Of a stretch of DNA of 64,000 bases, positions 23,190 to 35,797 are shown one piece after another; position 1 is the first letter of the stretch; every line of letters begins with the position of its first letter. The stretch covers positions 14,324,928 through 14,388,927 of the forward strand of contig CM055094.1 of the NCBI GenBank assembly GCA_029204225.1, in the 5' to 3' direction. The translations under genes and the position numbers were made by a program. This DNA is from Diphasiastrum complanatum (taxonomy: Eukaryota > Streptophyta > Lycopodiopsida > Lycopodiales > Lycopodiaceae). Under the pieces are notes generated by a model, which searched no databases, was not told where the DNA came from, and saw nothing but the letters and a program-made list of their open reading frames with translations.

Positions 23190-23460
23190 CAACTGCAAAA
23201 GTTTGAAATGACCTTGGTGCTCTATTTTATCCAACACACTCCATGTTTCTTGCTTTATATGCAAAATCAAAGCTTTGCAGTTATGAGCAAAATACTTTTT
23301 TAATAGATGTGTTTTGAAATTGCAAATTTTTGAATTGCAAAAGTTTGAAATAACCTTGCCGCTCCTTTTGATCCAACACACTCCATATTTTCTGAATTGC
23401 AAAAATTTAGATTCACGTTGGTGCTCATTATGTATCCAAAATATTCAGAGTTTTTTTCCA
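23190..23460. repeat. Three diverged copies of a ~65-bp unit
   Basis: Units start near 23,194, 23,335 and 23,397 with TTGCAAAAGTTTGAAAT-like sequence; the first two continue through ATCCAACACACTCCAT. The 23.46-23.86 kb stretch is unassigned. Confidence 0.6.
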
Positions 23461-23860
23461 TGATATTCAGATCATAAGACTGTTTTCCTTTGATGTGAAC
23501 GCTATGAGTAGATGGAAAGAAAACTTTGGGCAATACACTTTGCATTTACACGAGAAGTCATGTTAGTTAATGGTAGAAAATAGAATCTTGAAGTATGGAC
23601 CCCATGCGTTGTGGCTACCCAACTTCCAGTTAACTACACGCGTTACTAGTGAGGTCAAGTCATCGGAGTTGTGCGGGCAGACCAGAAACTCGGTCGGAGT
23701 TTCAAAATCTGACGGCTGGTAGCCGAATGTTACTACTATTATAGGAAAAATCAATCAAGGGCAGATACTTCTTCCAATGAGATTGATTTGTTGTTCGTCA
23801 AGAGAGAGGAGCTTGGACCTTCAATAAAGTTCAAAGCGTCAGGAGAATCTGATAGGTCGG

Positions 23861-25153
23861 CTACATGGGAACTGCGCTTTCCTTTGAGGTCTTGAAATTG
23901 ATCTTCATGAAGATGACACCCCGACTAGTAAATATCTTTGACTCGATGGGATCAAATAACTTGTAGGCTTGATCTGAAGTAGTGTAGCTGATGAAAACAC
24001 ACTTGATACTCTGGAAGTCAAGCTTCTTCCTGAGATCACAAGGAATCTGTGCAAAAGCAGTACATCCAAAAACTCGTAAGTTTGATAAAGAAGGTTTGGT
24101 ACCTGTCCAAACTTTGAATGGTGTTTTATCTAAGAGGCCTTTAGTGGAACATCTGTTCTGAATATAGGTTGTTGTTGAAAGAGCTTCAGCCCAGAAGCAC
24201 TTCGGAAGTGTCGCATGTGATAACATGCACTTTGCCGATTCAACTAAGGTTCTGTTCTTTCTCTCAGGAAGACCATTTGATTGAGGCGAATAGGAAGTGA
24301 TGTATTGTTGCTCAATGTCGTTGTTAAGGCAATAATCCTTGAATTTGTTGGAGATGTATTCTCCCCCGTTCTGACCTCAGTGCTTTGATTCGTTTGCCAG
24401 TTTGATTCCTAGCATGCACTTTGAATTGTCTAAATTTGATGAAAGCCTTTGATTTTTGTTTAATGAAATAAACAATTGTTCTTCTGGAAAATTTGTCAAT
24501 AAAGGTAATGAAACACTTTGCATCCAGCAATGAATGAGTTTGCATAGGTCCACATATATTTGTATGAACAACATCTAACAGATCTTTTGCTGCATGCATA
24601 TGGTTTGATCTAAAAGGAATCTGCTTTCCAAAAATGCAGCTATGACAGACAGGGGAAGATCGACCTTACCAGAAGGATAGTCGAGATCAAGGACCATGGA
24701 TTGTCTGGACATGTTCATAATAGATGCATGATTCAAGTGTCTTAAGCGATGATGCCATAGTAATGCTTTATTAGCTAGAACAAAAGTTTTCAAGGCTTGA
24801 CTAGACTCAGAATAGTAATGTGCCAATCTATATAAGTAACTCTGCCTCTTGCCGAGTGCAAGGATCTTATTACTCCTATCAACTATTTTGCATTGATCAG
24901 ATTCAAATTCTACCTTATGACCTAAATCTGTAACTGATAACAGATTTGTAGAGAGTTTAGGAACATATAAGACCTTTGATAGTAATTTGAATTGATCATG
25001 CTGGAATTGCAATCTTACAGTACCTTCAACTTCAATAGTGTGAGTACTATTGTCACGAAGATGAACAAATTTCTTTGTGTTGTAAGGAGGGTAGGAGATG
25101 AAGATCTCATGTTGATTGGTCATATGTTGAGTTGCTCCAGAATCCAGAAACAA
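23861..25153 (-). pseudogene. Ty1/copia protease-integrase relic
   Basis: Order on the minus strand: protease (FLDSGATQHMTNQHE, with intact D-S-G), pre-integrase (LLWHHRLRHLNHASI), integrase core start (LLDVVHTNICGPMQTHS, FITFIDKFSRRT), a one-base frame loss near 24,370, then SPQSNGLPERKNRTL and FWAEALSTTTYIQNR. It ends with NLRVFGCTAFAQIP. RT and RNase H are absent, and a frameshift in the pre-integrase region (about 24,600) also breaks it. Confidence 0.85.
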
Positions 25154-26338
25154 TCCCTAGAGAATTTTTCTCAACTCAGTGCAACGAATAGGTCCTTATA
25201 ATAGAATCTTACTCATCACTTCACCTCTCCTTTTAAAAAGAAATTTCCAATTTCTTACAAAAGTTTCTTGGAGAGATGACAAATGAAAATCTCAGAATCG
25301 TGAAAAGTCAATAGTAAGTGCCTTCCAAATAGGATTAACTCTATTATACACATGACTTTTCTTCTAAGTATTCTCAATACGAGTGATAGTAACTATCATC
25401 TATTTGAGCTCTATCTGTGCATAAGCCGAGATTAAAAAATTGAAATACCAACATCTTGGGACATTTCAAATTCCACTAAACAGTCCTTCATAAAAGAATT
25501 CCCATGCTGGAAGGATCATATGAATTTTAGTGTGAGGTCCATATTTGAGAAACTCAAAAGAAGTAAGGGTTCATTAAAAGGTGAAAAATAGCTTTTGAGA
25601 GTTTCTGATTTGCAATTTATGAAATACCATTGAGGGATCCGGATCTATATCTCATAACCTCTCCAAATACCCTAACCAAATGTTTCCATGGGGAATGAAT
25701 GGTACTCTTGCTATTGAATGATCATCCTCCCTTTTGGCATGTATCATTATTGCATCCATTCTCATTTTTATATCACAATTTTCAGTAACAATTAGGGTCA
25801 ACTCATGGTCCTATAGATATCCAATATGAATTCAACTTAATGAACTCACTAACCGGAATTACGTAGTTTCCACACAAGAATTTTTCAAAAAATCCAAATT
25901 ACATAATACAAACACATTCACTACCTCAATGTCCATCTCTTCCTCCTTTAGAAATTTACGGTTCCACGAAACCTCAGACACATAGCAAATGTAAAGAATA
26001 AACCATTTTTTTTCCGTTTTGATAACTAGCTTTTAGCATTACATCAAAAAGTTCTAACGATTTAGAATCTCCAATGAAAGAACATAACCAAAAAAAATCC
26101 ATAACATGGATACGGTAACCCTTTGACTGTATTTGGCAACCAAAAAATCCACTCATTCTAACGGTTCCTTCATTAGCAACAACCAAACTTATATTCACAA
26201 GTACTTGCCACAAGCTTATGTTCAAGATGTTTGTAATGATCGAAGCCAGTGTGAACACAACTGAGCCATCCATATTACTGATAGAAACCTGAAAAAAAAG
26301 ACACCAGTACAATTTAGCTCAATTTATTGGGAAAATTT
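25154..26338. other. Unassigned stretch
   Basis: No recognised gene. A 112-codon minus-strand opening at 25,974-26,312 has no family resemblance and no flanking signals. Confidence 0.4.
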
Positions 26339-26784
26339 GTTAGAAACCAGTTTGATTTGATTCATTTTATGTAAGCTCTAATTGTGATATTGTAATTAAT
26401 GTACAATTCATTAGATTTATTGTATTTGTTTGTTATTGGGACTATCATCATCTTAGTCGAGCAATGATCTCGTAGATGGCTACTTGGGTTAGTCGAGTAG
26501 CCACGCATAGAAAAATTAGCATGTACAGAGCTATATACAATATATGCTATACTCAAGGGTATGTCTCGAATTTGTCGGTCGAATTTGGCCATATCAGGCC
26601 CTAGGTGGTAGGCCAACTTTAGGACACTTGTCTTTTCATGCAGATTGTGAGTTCCTATATGTACAGTTTTCTTTGTTATACATAAAGCTTTTGTTGTGCC
26701 ATCTTTGAGAGCTTGTGAGGAGTGGCTATGGTGATTGATTGATGTGATCTGCATACTGCACTAGATCCTTATAGGATTTTAACA
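26339..26784 (+). repeat. Orphan Ty1/copia-like LTR with PBS
   Basis: Begins TGTTAGAAACC and ends GATTTTAACA, so the ends form TGTTA/TAACA inverted termini; 446 bp. It is followed at 26,785 by TGATATTAGAGCA, a two-base variant of the initiator-tRNA primer site. Decayed plus-strand sequence follows for about 2 kb. Confidence 0.6.
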
Positions 26785-28489
26785 TGATATTAGAGCATCA
26801 GGGTGATGCAGGTGTGCACGATGCAGTGGAGCTATGGGATAGCGTCTTTCACAAGGAAAAATAGCACTCAAAGCGTCTCAAGAGAGAGGACTCCATATGG
26901 GTATCGGTTGTCTGGATGGAAAGAGACATCAAAGTTCCTTCGATCGGAGCTTTGAGGAAGATCAGAATGATCGTCTAAGGTGAAATTCGGGGAGAATTCA
27001 CGGAGAAATTGCTCAAAACAATGTATTGCTTCAAAAAGTGGGACATAAAGGTAGTCAGAACTCTTTGAGTACTCCGTCAATTGGAAAGCGGAGTGGATCA
27101 GAATGGGCTACAAGGTAGTGGTAACTCAGGGCTGAGTGGATTTTGAAATCCATTTAAAGTGGGAGGAGAAAGCGGCGGTTCAGCGAACTAGCCATGGTGG
27201 CTTAGTTTTTGGGGAAAACGGAAAGGTACGGATCTTTCTTCGTACTCAACGGATTTGAATACTATAAATTGCTACCTAGCATTAAGTGAAAAAGGCCAAG
27301 TGATTGCCAAAAGGGCAGGATCAGCCATGAAACAATCTGTGAGCAATTGTCCATCTTCTCAATTATATAAAAAATAACAGCTAGGGCTTACATAGGAAAG
27401 TGTTGGATCTTTCCACATACATAAGCCTTTTTGGATTTGTCAAGCCACGGAGTTGGGTGCCATAGTGCTATGGAATCAATGCCTAGAAGCCATGAGCAGC
27501 TATGAAGGATTGAAAGAACTGTTCATCTCTAAGTTATGGAGATTTTGTTTGAGCTGGGATTTTTCCAGGCAAAAACCATTATTCCATTTCTGTAGAGAAC
27601 AAAATCTGGACTTATAAATGGTTGTATGGAGGCGCCTTAGCCAAGCGAGGCTGATGGTAGAGGGCCATGCGCAGCCGTGGACTGTCCAACAAGTTGCAGC
27701 GGGGGTGGCCATAACTAGCATAAGGAGCTGGGAAAGCAACAAAGAAGAAGAAAGGAGGAGATTATAGCTCGCAGGCCAGCGCACGCATCCATTCAAGGTG
27801 GTCATGTAGTGGTTTGAGGTGTATCGCAACTATAAGAAGTGGGCTTCAACATGGAAATAGCATTGAAACCCTTGGATATGGCCAAGTATCAGTCAATGGC
27901 CAGGATTGACATCTCAAGGAGCAATCTGGACTATAAAAAGTAGATGCACCACCGGATGATGGGTGAAATGGCTCGAAGGGCATAGAAGTGCAAAGGACAC
28001 TTCTTCTTCATTTAAAATTTCATTCTGAATTTGAGTGAAGGGAACCGAAGTTCAAAGTGGACTTTACTTCATTAAAAATCTTCATTTTGAAGATACAATT
28101 CATTTTTACAAGGCATTTTGGTCTTGGGCCTAACTAAGGCTAGAAGGCAATTATTTTGGCTATCCTTGGGCCAAAATGACCATTGAAACTGGCTACTCGG
28201 AGCCAATGGACAAAGCGACGAAACATGTTTTGGGGGGTTCTAGTCACCATTCCATCGAGTAGAGTGCAGGTGACCTAGTGATGGGCTACATCACTATTTG
28301 GGTATCGTAGGGCCAAATTTGGAGCAATTTTTGGCTGGTGAAACCTGTTACAATGTGGTACAACGAGGCATTATCCCTTCGGAATCATTATTACTTACTT
28401 CTAATAGGGTAACAGGGTATTTGGAAGTGGTAAATGCGGTATGGGGACGAATGATAGTGGAATTGTGTGGAGAAAGCTAGTTTTGGCGA

Positions 28490-28725
28490 CAGAAGTGCAG
28501 TTTTGCTCAGTGGTTACACAGATGCAAGTTGGGCAGGAGATGTAGACACTCGTAAATCCACTTCCGGATTTACATTTTTTCTCAACAATGGTCCAGTTTC
28601 CTAGAACAGTCGCAAATCAGAGTATATCGCAGTCTCTCAAGCTACAAAGGTTGCAGTACTGTAGAACACAAGATATGACAGCAGATATTTTTACCAAAGC
28701 ATTAAGTTTGCAATTATTCTCCTTC
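28490..28725 (+). pseudogene. Ty1/copia RNase H relic
   Basis: Reads SGYTDASWAGDVDTRKSTSG, then FFLNNGPVS, KSEYIAVSQATK and, after a short deletion, DMTADIFTKAL. These are the RNase H and C-terminal motifs of copia elements. It is probably the 3' end of the element whose LTR is at 26,339. The intervening 26.8-28.5 kb is too degraded to assign. Confidence 0.75.
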
Positions 28726-28739
28726 TTACTAATCGACTA

Positions 28740-29153
28740 ATCGGTTTTAATCTTCATCCATTGTTTATCCAGTTCTGCGAATTTTCCCGTGTTTATACAG
28801 TCTGCAGAATTACATGTGTTTTTACACAGTCTGTAGAAATACACGGAGTTTGAAACAATGTCGCATTTTTCGCCTATCAGAAATCCCTTATAAAAATGCA
28901 GTGTCGCCTTTTTTGCATTTTTCTCGTGACAGGAATCACAAGTAAAAATGCAATGTCACATTTTTAACATTTTGCTAAGTGCCTCAAATGTTAAGGAAAT
29001 GAATCTGGCAAAGTGTGAGGCAACCCTGAATCAGATTTAAGGGCATTGTCGCATTTTTCATATTTTTCACAAAAATTTGACACTTTCAAGCTTGAACTCT
29101 CTTGAGCATTCTAGCTCAGTCTTTTAGAGATTTATTTTAGAGTTGCTATTGCG
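28740..29153. repeat. Sequence with recurrent TGTCGCATTTTT words
   Basis: TGTCGCATTTTT or close variants recur at about 28,860, 28,905, 28,950 and 29,048, giving an irregular repeat between two copia relics. A TATA-like CCCTTATAAAAATG at about 28,888 hints at an LTR, but no partner is seen. Confidence 0.4.
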
Positions 29154-29248
29154 CTTGGCATTTTGCATTTATGAGCTACATACTTGCATGGTACAACGTT
29201 TGTAGCAAGCCAAGAAATCAATATGGATTTGTTTTTCCAATTTTAACA
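29154..29248 (-). repeat. Truncated 3' LTR stub of the copia element
   Basis: 95 bases matching 34,313-34,407; homology stops abruptly at CTTGGCA. The missing ~700 bases mark a deletion after insertion. Confidence 0.85.
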
Positions 29249-29266
29249 CTCCTCCTAAAAAATAAT

Positions 29267-30740
29267 CTATATTGATTTGAACATGGATCTTGGTATAACT
29301 CCAAGATTGGCTCTATGCTTGATGAAAGAACTTTTTCTCAAAGGTTTGGTGAGCATATCAGCAATGCAAGATGATGTGTCGATGTGCTCCATATTGATTT
29401 CCCCTCCAATGAGCTTCTCTCTCACGAAGTGATGTGCAACTTCGATATGCTTGCTCCTTGCATGGAATATTGGGTTGTTCGCAAGGTCTTGGGCTAAAAT
29501 GTTGTCACACATGATCATAGGTAGATCCTCTTCCAAGATTATCTTTAGTTCCACTAGTAACCTCTTGATCCAAAGCACTTCCTTTGTTGTTGTAGTGAGT
29601 GCCTTGTACTCAGCTTCGCATGATGAGAATGATACAGTATCTTGCTTTTTGGAAAGCCAAGATATCAAGTTTCCTCCAAGATATATGACATAAGCACTTG
29701 TACTTTTGCGTCTGCTCTATCACTTGCAATCCGAGTCAGAATAACCAATGATAGAAAGATCTTCACTTATATACAATAAACCATAATCAAAAGTTGAAGA
29801 TATATATCTAAGCACTCTCTTGGTCATTTTCCAATGATAGATAGTAGGATTTTGCATAGCCTGGCTCAACTTATGAACACTAAAGCTTATGTCAGGTCTA
29901 GTTATTGTGAGCCAAATTAAGGAGCCTATAAGACTTCTAAAAAGTGTGATGTCCACGAAGGATCTTTCATCACCTTTGTTAGAATCCTTTACATTTTGCT
30001 CCATAGGTGTTTCTATACTCTTACAATTCAACATATCGAACTTCTTTAACATTGAAAGAGCATACTTGGATTGACTTATAAAAGCTTTATCTTTAAGAAA
30101 GTCAATCTCTAAACCTAGAATATAGTGAATTTTTCCAAGATCTTGCATCTTGAACTCTTTTCCAAGTGTAATCTTGGTTTCCTCAACTAACTTGATACTA
30201 CTTTCTGTAAGAATGATATCATCAACATAAATGAGAAGAATGACAATATCTTTATCAAAAAACTTGACATATAAGTAAGGATCATAGTTACTAAGATTAA
30301 ATCCTAGTGACTCAAGAAAGGTGTTAAGTCGAGAATACCATGACCTTGGAGCTTGCTTCAATCCATATAAACTTTTGAAGAGCAAGCAAACTTTTTCTTT
30401 ATCATGGATGAACCCAATAGGCTGATCCATATAAATCTCTTCTTCTAGATACCCATTCAGAAATGCATTAGAGACATCTAGTTGAAGAACTTGCCAATTG
30501 AAAAAACAAGCAAGAGAAATTATGATTCTGATTGATACCATCTTTGCAACTGGGGCAAAGGTCTCCTCATAATCAAGTCCGTAAACTTGAGCAAAACCTT
30601 TAGCACAAAGCCTAGCCTTGTACTTGTTGATTGTGCCATCTTGATTATACTTGACTCGAAAAAACACTTGCAACCAATGATGTGCTTGTTGGATGGAAGA
30701 TCCACAAGTTCCCATGTCTTATTGGCCATCAAAGCTTCAC
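29267..30740 (-). pseudogene. Copia reverse transcriptase and RNase H
   Basis: RT reads KYNQDGTINKYKARLCAKGF, DYEETFAPVAKM, QLDVSNAFLNGYLEEEIYM, SLYGLKQAPRSWY and the intact catalytic LLIYVDDIIL. RNase H follows after a stop at 29,720: ISWLSKKQDTVSFSSCEAEY, HFVREKLIGGEI and the C-terminal ADMLTKPL. The stop between YSDSDCK and the rest of RNase H inactivates the polyprotein. RT is otherwise open for more than 320 codons, so this is the youngest-looking copia in the window. Confidence 0.9.
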
Positions 30741-31952
30741 ATTCCTCCTTCATGGTACCATTCCTTCGAGTTGAGTGCATCATATACATCCTTCGGCTCC
30801 TCATGAGAAATAAAATAGGCATAATTAGTGGAGTTGATTTCCACTTGCTTGCCTCTATCTTCATAGGTAAGCCTTCTAGGCTCGGATCTTTCTCTTTGAG
30901 ATCTCCTTGGTGAAAAGATTCGAGGTGACTCCTCCTCAATTCTCGGCCCCATATCTCCATGATAATCTTCAAGGGTGATGATTGGAGTATCTTTATAAGA
31001 ATCTTTGAACTCAGCCTTCTCAAGAATGTATTTTTGATCTTCATGGAATATAACATCTCTACTCTCAATTGTAGTTGAGGTAGAGGGAACATATATTCTG
31101 TAAGCTTTCTTGTTAGATGCATATCCAATCATGATCCCTTTAATAGAATTAGGATCATCTCTTTTCCTTGTTTCCAAGGGCACATTAACACAACCAAAAA
31201 CTCTAAGGTGATCTACCTTAGGTTTTTTCTTAAACAAGACTTCAAAAGGTGATTTTCCAGCAAGTGCATTGTGAGGTAATCTATTGCACAATTTATAGAT
31301 TCACCCCAATAATCAATAGGCAAAGAAGTTACTACTCGAATTGTTTTAGCACATTCACATAAAGATCTATTTTTCCTCTCAGCTACTCCATTTTGAGATG
31401 GAGAATAAGCACAAGAAAACTCTCTCTTTATTCCTTCACCTTCACAGTACTCATGAAACTTGTTGGAGATGTATTCACCTCCTCCATCACATCTTAAAGT
31501 TTTAACTTTAAAATAAATGTTTCTCAACATAAGCTTTGAGGATTAGGAAGTGATAAAAAACCATTGCCTTTGAAGAAAGTAGATACATCTAGGTATATCT
31601 AGTAAAGTCATCAATAAAGGTGACAAAACACCAATACTTTTAGAAGAGGAAAAATGTACATCTGAGTGTATAAGCTCCAAAGGATGAGTAGTCTTTATAA
31701 AAGACTTCTGATATGGGTTTCTGTGTAACTTTGCAATGGCACAAGCCTCACAAGACTTGAAATCTTTAGAAAGAGATTTTGCATAGAAGACATAGATTTA
31801 AAGTTAGGATGACCCAACCTTCTATGCCACAGCTCCTCCTTAGATAACAAAGCAATTTCACAAAGGTTTGCATTCTCATAAGAATTCAACTTAAAAATTC
31901 CACCACATCTAGTTCCATCAGCAAGGATCTCATCTTTCTCTTGATAAAACAA
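30737..31952 (-). pseudogene. Copia integrase
   Basis: Starts with the pre-integrase motif ELWHRRLGHPNFKSM (31,820-31,870). A frame-broken core follows around 31,540-31,690 (FVTFIDDFTRY), then LRCDGGGEYISNKFHEYC and SPSQNGVAERKNRSL, which keep the D and E catalytic residues. After a frame change near 31,270 it continues DHLRVFGCVNVP and SRDVIFHEDQ. At least three frame changes are present. Confidence 0.85.
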
Positions 31953-32230
31953 GTATTGGAGTTGAACTTTACATCACAACCATTATCAAGCAACTTTCCC
32001 ACACTAATTAAGTTCTTTGTGAGTTTTGGAATGAAAAGAACATTAGAAAGTGCAAGAACTTTTGAAGAAGCAAGTTTCAATGGAATGTTGCCAATTACTT
32101 CTATTGGGCACTCATGATCATTATCTGTGTAGATAGATCTCTTGAGTCCTTTGAAAGGTAAGATTGAGTCAAATGACTCCTTTGAACAACACATATGTGA
32201 AGAGGCTCCACTATCTATGTACCAAGCTCC
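31886..32230 (-). pseudogene. Copia protease
   Basis: The minus strand reads GAWYIDSGASSHMC, the copia retropepsin active site, then ALSNVLFIPKLTKNLISVGK. It is one frame off gag because of a single-base change near 32,228. Confidence 0.85.
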
Positions 32231-32862
32231 ATCTTTCTTGAAGGGTCACTTCCACCATGCTCGAGTTTGTTCATCTTGGAGAGTTTATAGCTTTGTCTAG
32301 CTTCTTCAGAAATAAGAATTCCTTGGAGAGTTTCTAGATTAGGCAACTCCTCTTTAATCGCAAAAGACTGAACAAGATTATCATAATCATCTCTCAAGCC
32401 ATTCAATATGACTTGAACAAGCTCATCTTGGTTAATGGTAACACCAACACAGGAAAGCTCTCTATGTAAATCTTTAACTCTCAGAACATAGTTAAATGCA
32501 CTCTCTTCACTTCTTTGGAAACTTTGGAAAATCTGATTCCTAACAGTGAGTATTCTAGGAGTATTCTTTGCTTCATAGATGGTCTTTAGTGCATCCCAAG
32601 CTTCTTTGACTATAGTGCAAGATCCTATCTCTCTCAAAATTTCATTAGATACATTCACCTTAATGAAATGTAGAGCCATTCTAGCTCTTTTCTTGTACTT
32701 AAGAATTTCAGATTGTGCTTGAGGCTCCTCCTCAACACCAAGCACAATATCCATAACATCTTGGAGTAACAAGATAGACTCCATTTTGAACTTCCAAATT
32801 GAGTAATTAGAAGTGTTTAGTCTTTCACTGGCTTCTAGAAGATATCCTCCCTGAGATGCCAT
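32215..32862 (-). CDS. Copia gag (UBN2 type), zinc knuckle missing
   Basis: Open frame of 215 codons from an ATG: LNTSNYSIWKFKMESILLLQ, KEAWDALKTIYEAKNT, RVKDLHRELSCVGV and INQDELVQVILNGL. This is the capsid-like gag of copia elements, which self-assembles into particles around the RNA. The frame passes into protease with only about a dozen residues between, so the CCHC zinc knuckle normally found there has been lost. A ~73-bp stretch of this gag recurs inside the gypsy element at 50.3 kb. Confidence 0.85.
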   Translation of the reverse strand: MASQGGYLLEASERLNTSNYSIWKFKMESILLLQDVMDIVLGVEEEPQAQSEILKYKKRARMALHFIKVNVSNEILREIGSCTIVKEAWDALKTIYEAKNTPRILTVRNQIFQSFQRSEESAFNYVLRVKDLHRELSCVGVTINQDELVQVILNGLRDDYDNLVQSFAIKEELPNLETLQGILISEEARQSYKLSKMNKLEHGGSDPSRKMELGT

Positions 32863-33600
32863 TTAATGAAGACTTCTTAGTTATTGGACTGAGATATGTT
32901 CGAGCTTGTTCCAATTAGACTTAAAGTTGTTGCTCTCTTTCACTATAGGTATTTTCAAGGATGTACTACCTTCCTATGTGAAACACTTGCAACTGTATTT
33001 GAGATGACTCTCAAATATTCCACAAAACAAGTTATCTAGATCAGACACACAAAGTGGATTGAGACACTTTGGCTAGTTTGAATCCTACTTTTTGGCATGT
33101 GTGAAATGCTTCAAAAGAAAACACAATTGACTCTCAGAAGGCTCAAAAGGTGTTCATTACTTCAAACTCAGTCTTGATCTTCAGTTTCTTGTGTAGTTCA
33201 GAACAAAGCAAGATTGAATCAAATCAAAATGTTGTCACTCGGATTTTGGACCTATCCCTATCCTCTTTAAGAGCTTATAACTCTTGCTAGACACATCAGA
33301 TTGATTTGGTTTCAATTTCTATGAAAAGTACAGATCATAAGCTTTCCATTAAGCTATAACATTGCTATCTTTGGATCCATAAGCAAGGAGAACAAAGGGA
33401 CTAAAAAACTCTGATTTTCACACGTGCAGAATTCCAGAATTCTGTACTACCTCTTTTCAGGTCTGAAAATTCAGTTCCAATCCGATTTGATCCACATACA
33501 CTTCAGAGAAAGGTGAGAAAAAGTGCAAAACTACTTTTTTGCTTGATTTAGCTCTCAGTTTCTTGTACAATCAGAGATGTTAGCATGCAAAGCTTAATTT
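32863..33600 (-). other. Copia leader
   Basis: Untranslated region between PBS and gag ATG, about 740 bp. No open frame or repeat seen. Confidence 0.5.
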
Positions 33601-33613
33601 GGCTCTGATATTA
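33601..33613 (-). promoter_or_regulatory. Copia primer-binding site
   Basis: The minus strand reads TAATATCAGAGCC directly after the LTR end TTTTGTCA. It is a variant of TGGTATCAGAGCC. Confidence 0.7.
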
Positions 33614-34407
33614 TGACAAAATTTCTAGAATTCACACGTGTGGGGAATGTCCACAAGTATGATTGATCTTGATTAAGCTTTGTGATCAGCACAATAACCT
33701 GAGTCTAGATTGTTTAGCAAGATCTAGTTCAGAAGAAATGGCTTAACCACAATCTAGCATGCTAAGCATTAAATTATGATAGCAATGAATCAAAGAATGA
33801 ACAAAAGTACAAGATTTTAGTGTATTAGCATTAGCTTCAACACGAGTTAGAGAGAGAAAGCTAGAGAGATAACAAGCAAAATAGTTTAGATCCAAAATGG
33901 CATGAGGTAGCTACAAAACTTTGGTTCTTCATCATTGATTGTGAGGAGAGCTACACATATTTATGGAGTTTGAGGTAGCTCGAGGTAGAACCACATCTAT
34001 TCATTCCAAAATGACAACTAAAGTGACATCTAGAGTCTATGTGACATTTTTCACTTGCCATGCATGAAATTCTACCAACTTTTTACAAGTGTACTAGTTC
34101 TAACTAACAAAGTACAAATCATCATGCATGTGTCCATTACACTTTGTGCATGCCTTGCATGTCACTATGGATCACTACAATTAATGCATGTGAATTGCCA
34201 CGAGTTTCTACAAGCATGAATTTGCCAATTCTATGCCTACAAACTATATGCAAGTTATATTCTTCAAACTAGACATTCAAAACCATGTAGCTCGAGTTCT
34301 ATGTAGGCCAAACTTGGCATTTTGCATTTATGAGCTACATACTTGCATGGTACAACATTTGTAGCAAGCCAAGAAATCAATATGGATTTGTTTTTCCAAT
34401 TTTAACA
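33614..34407 (-). repeat. Copia 5' LTR
   Basis: 794 bp, TGTTAAAATT at its start and TTTTGTCA at its end on the minus strand. The right boundary is fixed by the match to the 3' stub and by homology of the flank to the sequence at 36,507. Confidence 0.8.
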
Positions 34408-34783
34408 TTCGAGTCTCGCTTACTAGCGGACCTTTGAATCTACAGATCCTGTTATAGAAATTATCTTGCACGTAGGCGGATTCGTATTCTGTATTTTTCG
34501 TCTTCTTGACTCTTGTTTTGCTTACTAGCATTAGACTTCAGACTTGCTGTAATGTGCATCAATCAGAAAGTATATAGTTCGGAAACAATTTCGTGTCGCA
34601 TTCTTGTAACTTACAGATTAGAAAGATTAAACATCTACAACTAATTCGCGAATTACAAGAGTGGCAGATTAGCCACAATCTAAAAAACTTCTGATGATGT
34701 CATGGTATTTGCTGATTTTCTTGTTGGCTGTTCATGGGACACGACTGATTTTGTGTCGTGTCGTGTCGCCTTTTGTCAAAGGT

Positions 34784-35797
34784 TCAAAATTGGAAGCTAG
34801 CAAATAGACCTTTGTCTAGGGCCGTTGTGAAAATGTCTGCAACCATGTCTTTCGTTCCAATGAAGGTGGTCTGCAACATCTTCTTGCCAATCAGGTCCTT
34901 GATCAATTGGTACTTGATCGCAATGTGTTTCGTCCTTGAATGAAACACAAGGTCTTTCGTTAGATGTATTGCAGATGTGTTGTCCATCTGCAAAATCAAA
35001 GGTTCGTTGTTCGTTTCGCCCAATTCATCCAGGAATTGTCTGAGCCAAATTATCTCATTTGCCATCTTTGCTGCTGCGACATACTCCACTTTGTAGGATG
35101 ACTGGGCCACAATGGTCTACTTCTTGCTGACCCAGAAAATTGCCGCTCTTGATGCAATGGTGCATCTTCCTGAGACACTTTTACAATCGTCTTTGAGAGA
35201 TGCCCAACTAGCATCACTGTTAGAAAGCATCTAAAAACCTGCATCGCGACAATAACACAAACCATAATCCTTTGTTAATTGAAGATATTGCAAAATTTGT
35301 TTTGCAATCTTCCAATGTGTCGAGCCAGGATTCGTGCAGAATTGGCTCATCCTGAACACTGCATAAGCAATGTCAGGGCATGTATTGTCTGCAAGGTACA
35401 TCAGCGATCCTATCAGCTTCTTGTAAGGTGTGAGCTGCATCAATTCTCTCTCTGCCTCAGTCCTCGAACAATTTTCATTCATCAGCACTGTCCCTGCGAG
35501 CATTGGAGTATTCGCTCCTTTGCAATTCAGCATCCCAAAATCCTCCAGAATTTTCTTGGTGTATCTGGACTGGTGAAGGTACAACTTATCTCCCTCATAG
35601 TCTCTTTCAATTTGCAAGCCAAGGTAACATCTGGCCTTTCCCAGATCCACGATTTCGAAATGTTTCGAGATGTATGTCTTCACTTCAGCAATCAGCCTCT
35701 CACTCTTGTAGAGTATCAGAGTGTTGTCCACATACACAGCCACGATGATGATCTTCCCATATGTAATTCTCACATAGACATTGGAATCAGCCATCAC
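34784..35797 (-). pseudogene. Copia RT end and RNase H, catalytic residue lost
   Basis: Starts late in RT with IIVAVYVDNTLILYKSE: the catalytic Y-V-D-D reads Y-V-D-N (35,723-35,725). It continues VDLGKARCYLGLQIERD, PYKKLIGSLMYLA and PDIAYAVFRMSQF. A frame break near 35,230 precedes RNase H (SSYKVEYVAAAKMANEIIWL, MDNTSAIHLTKD) and the end DMVADIFTTALDKG. Most of the element upstream of RT is absent. Confidence 0.85.

Larger units (their letters stand above)
29154..34407 (-). mobile_element. Ty1/copia element, near-complete but broken
   Basis: Minus-strand order: 5' LTR 33,614-34,407, PBS 33,601-33,613, gag, protease, integrase, RT, RNase H, PPT, then a 95-bp stub of the 3' LTR (29,154-29,248). 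The stub matches the first 95 bases of the 5' LTR almost perfectly (TGTTAAAATTGGAAAAAC start). AGGAGGAG precedes it as polypurine tract. The right flank begins TTCGA; the left target duplication was lost when most of the 3' LTR was deleted. It sits in an older copia copy. Confidence 0.85.
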
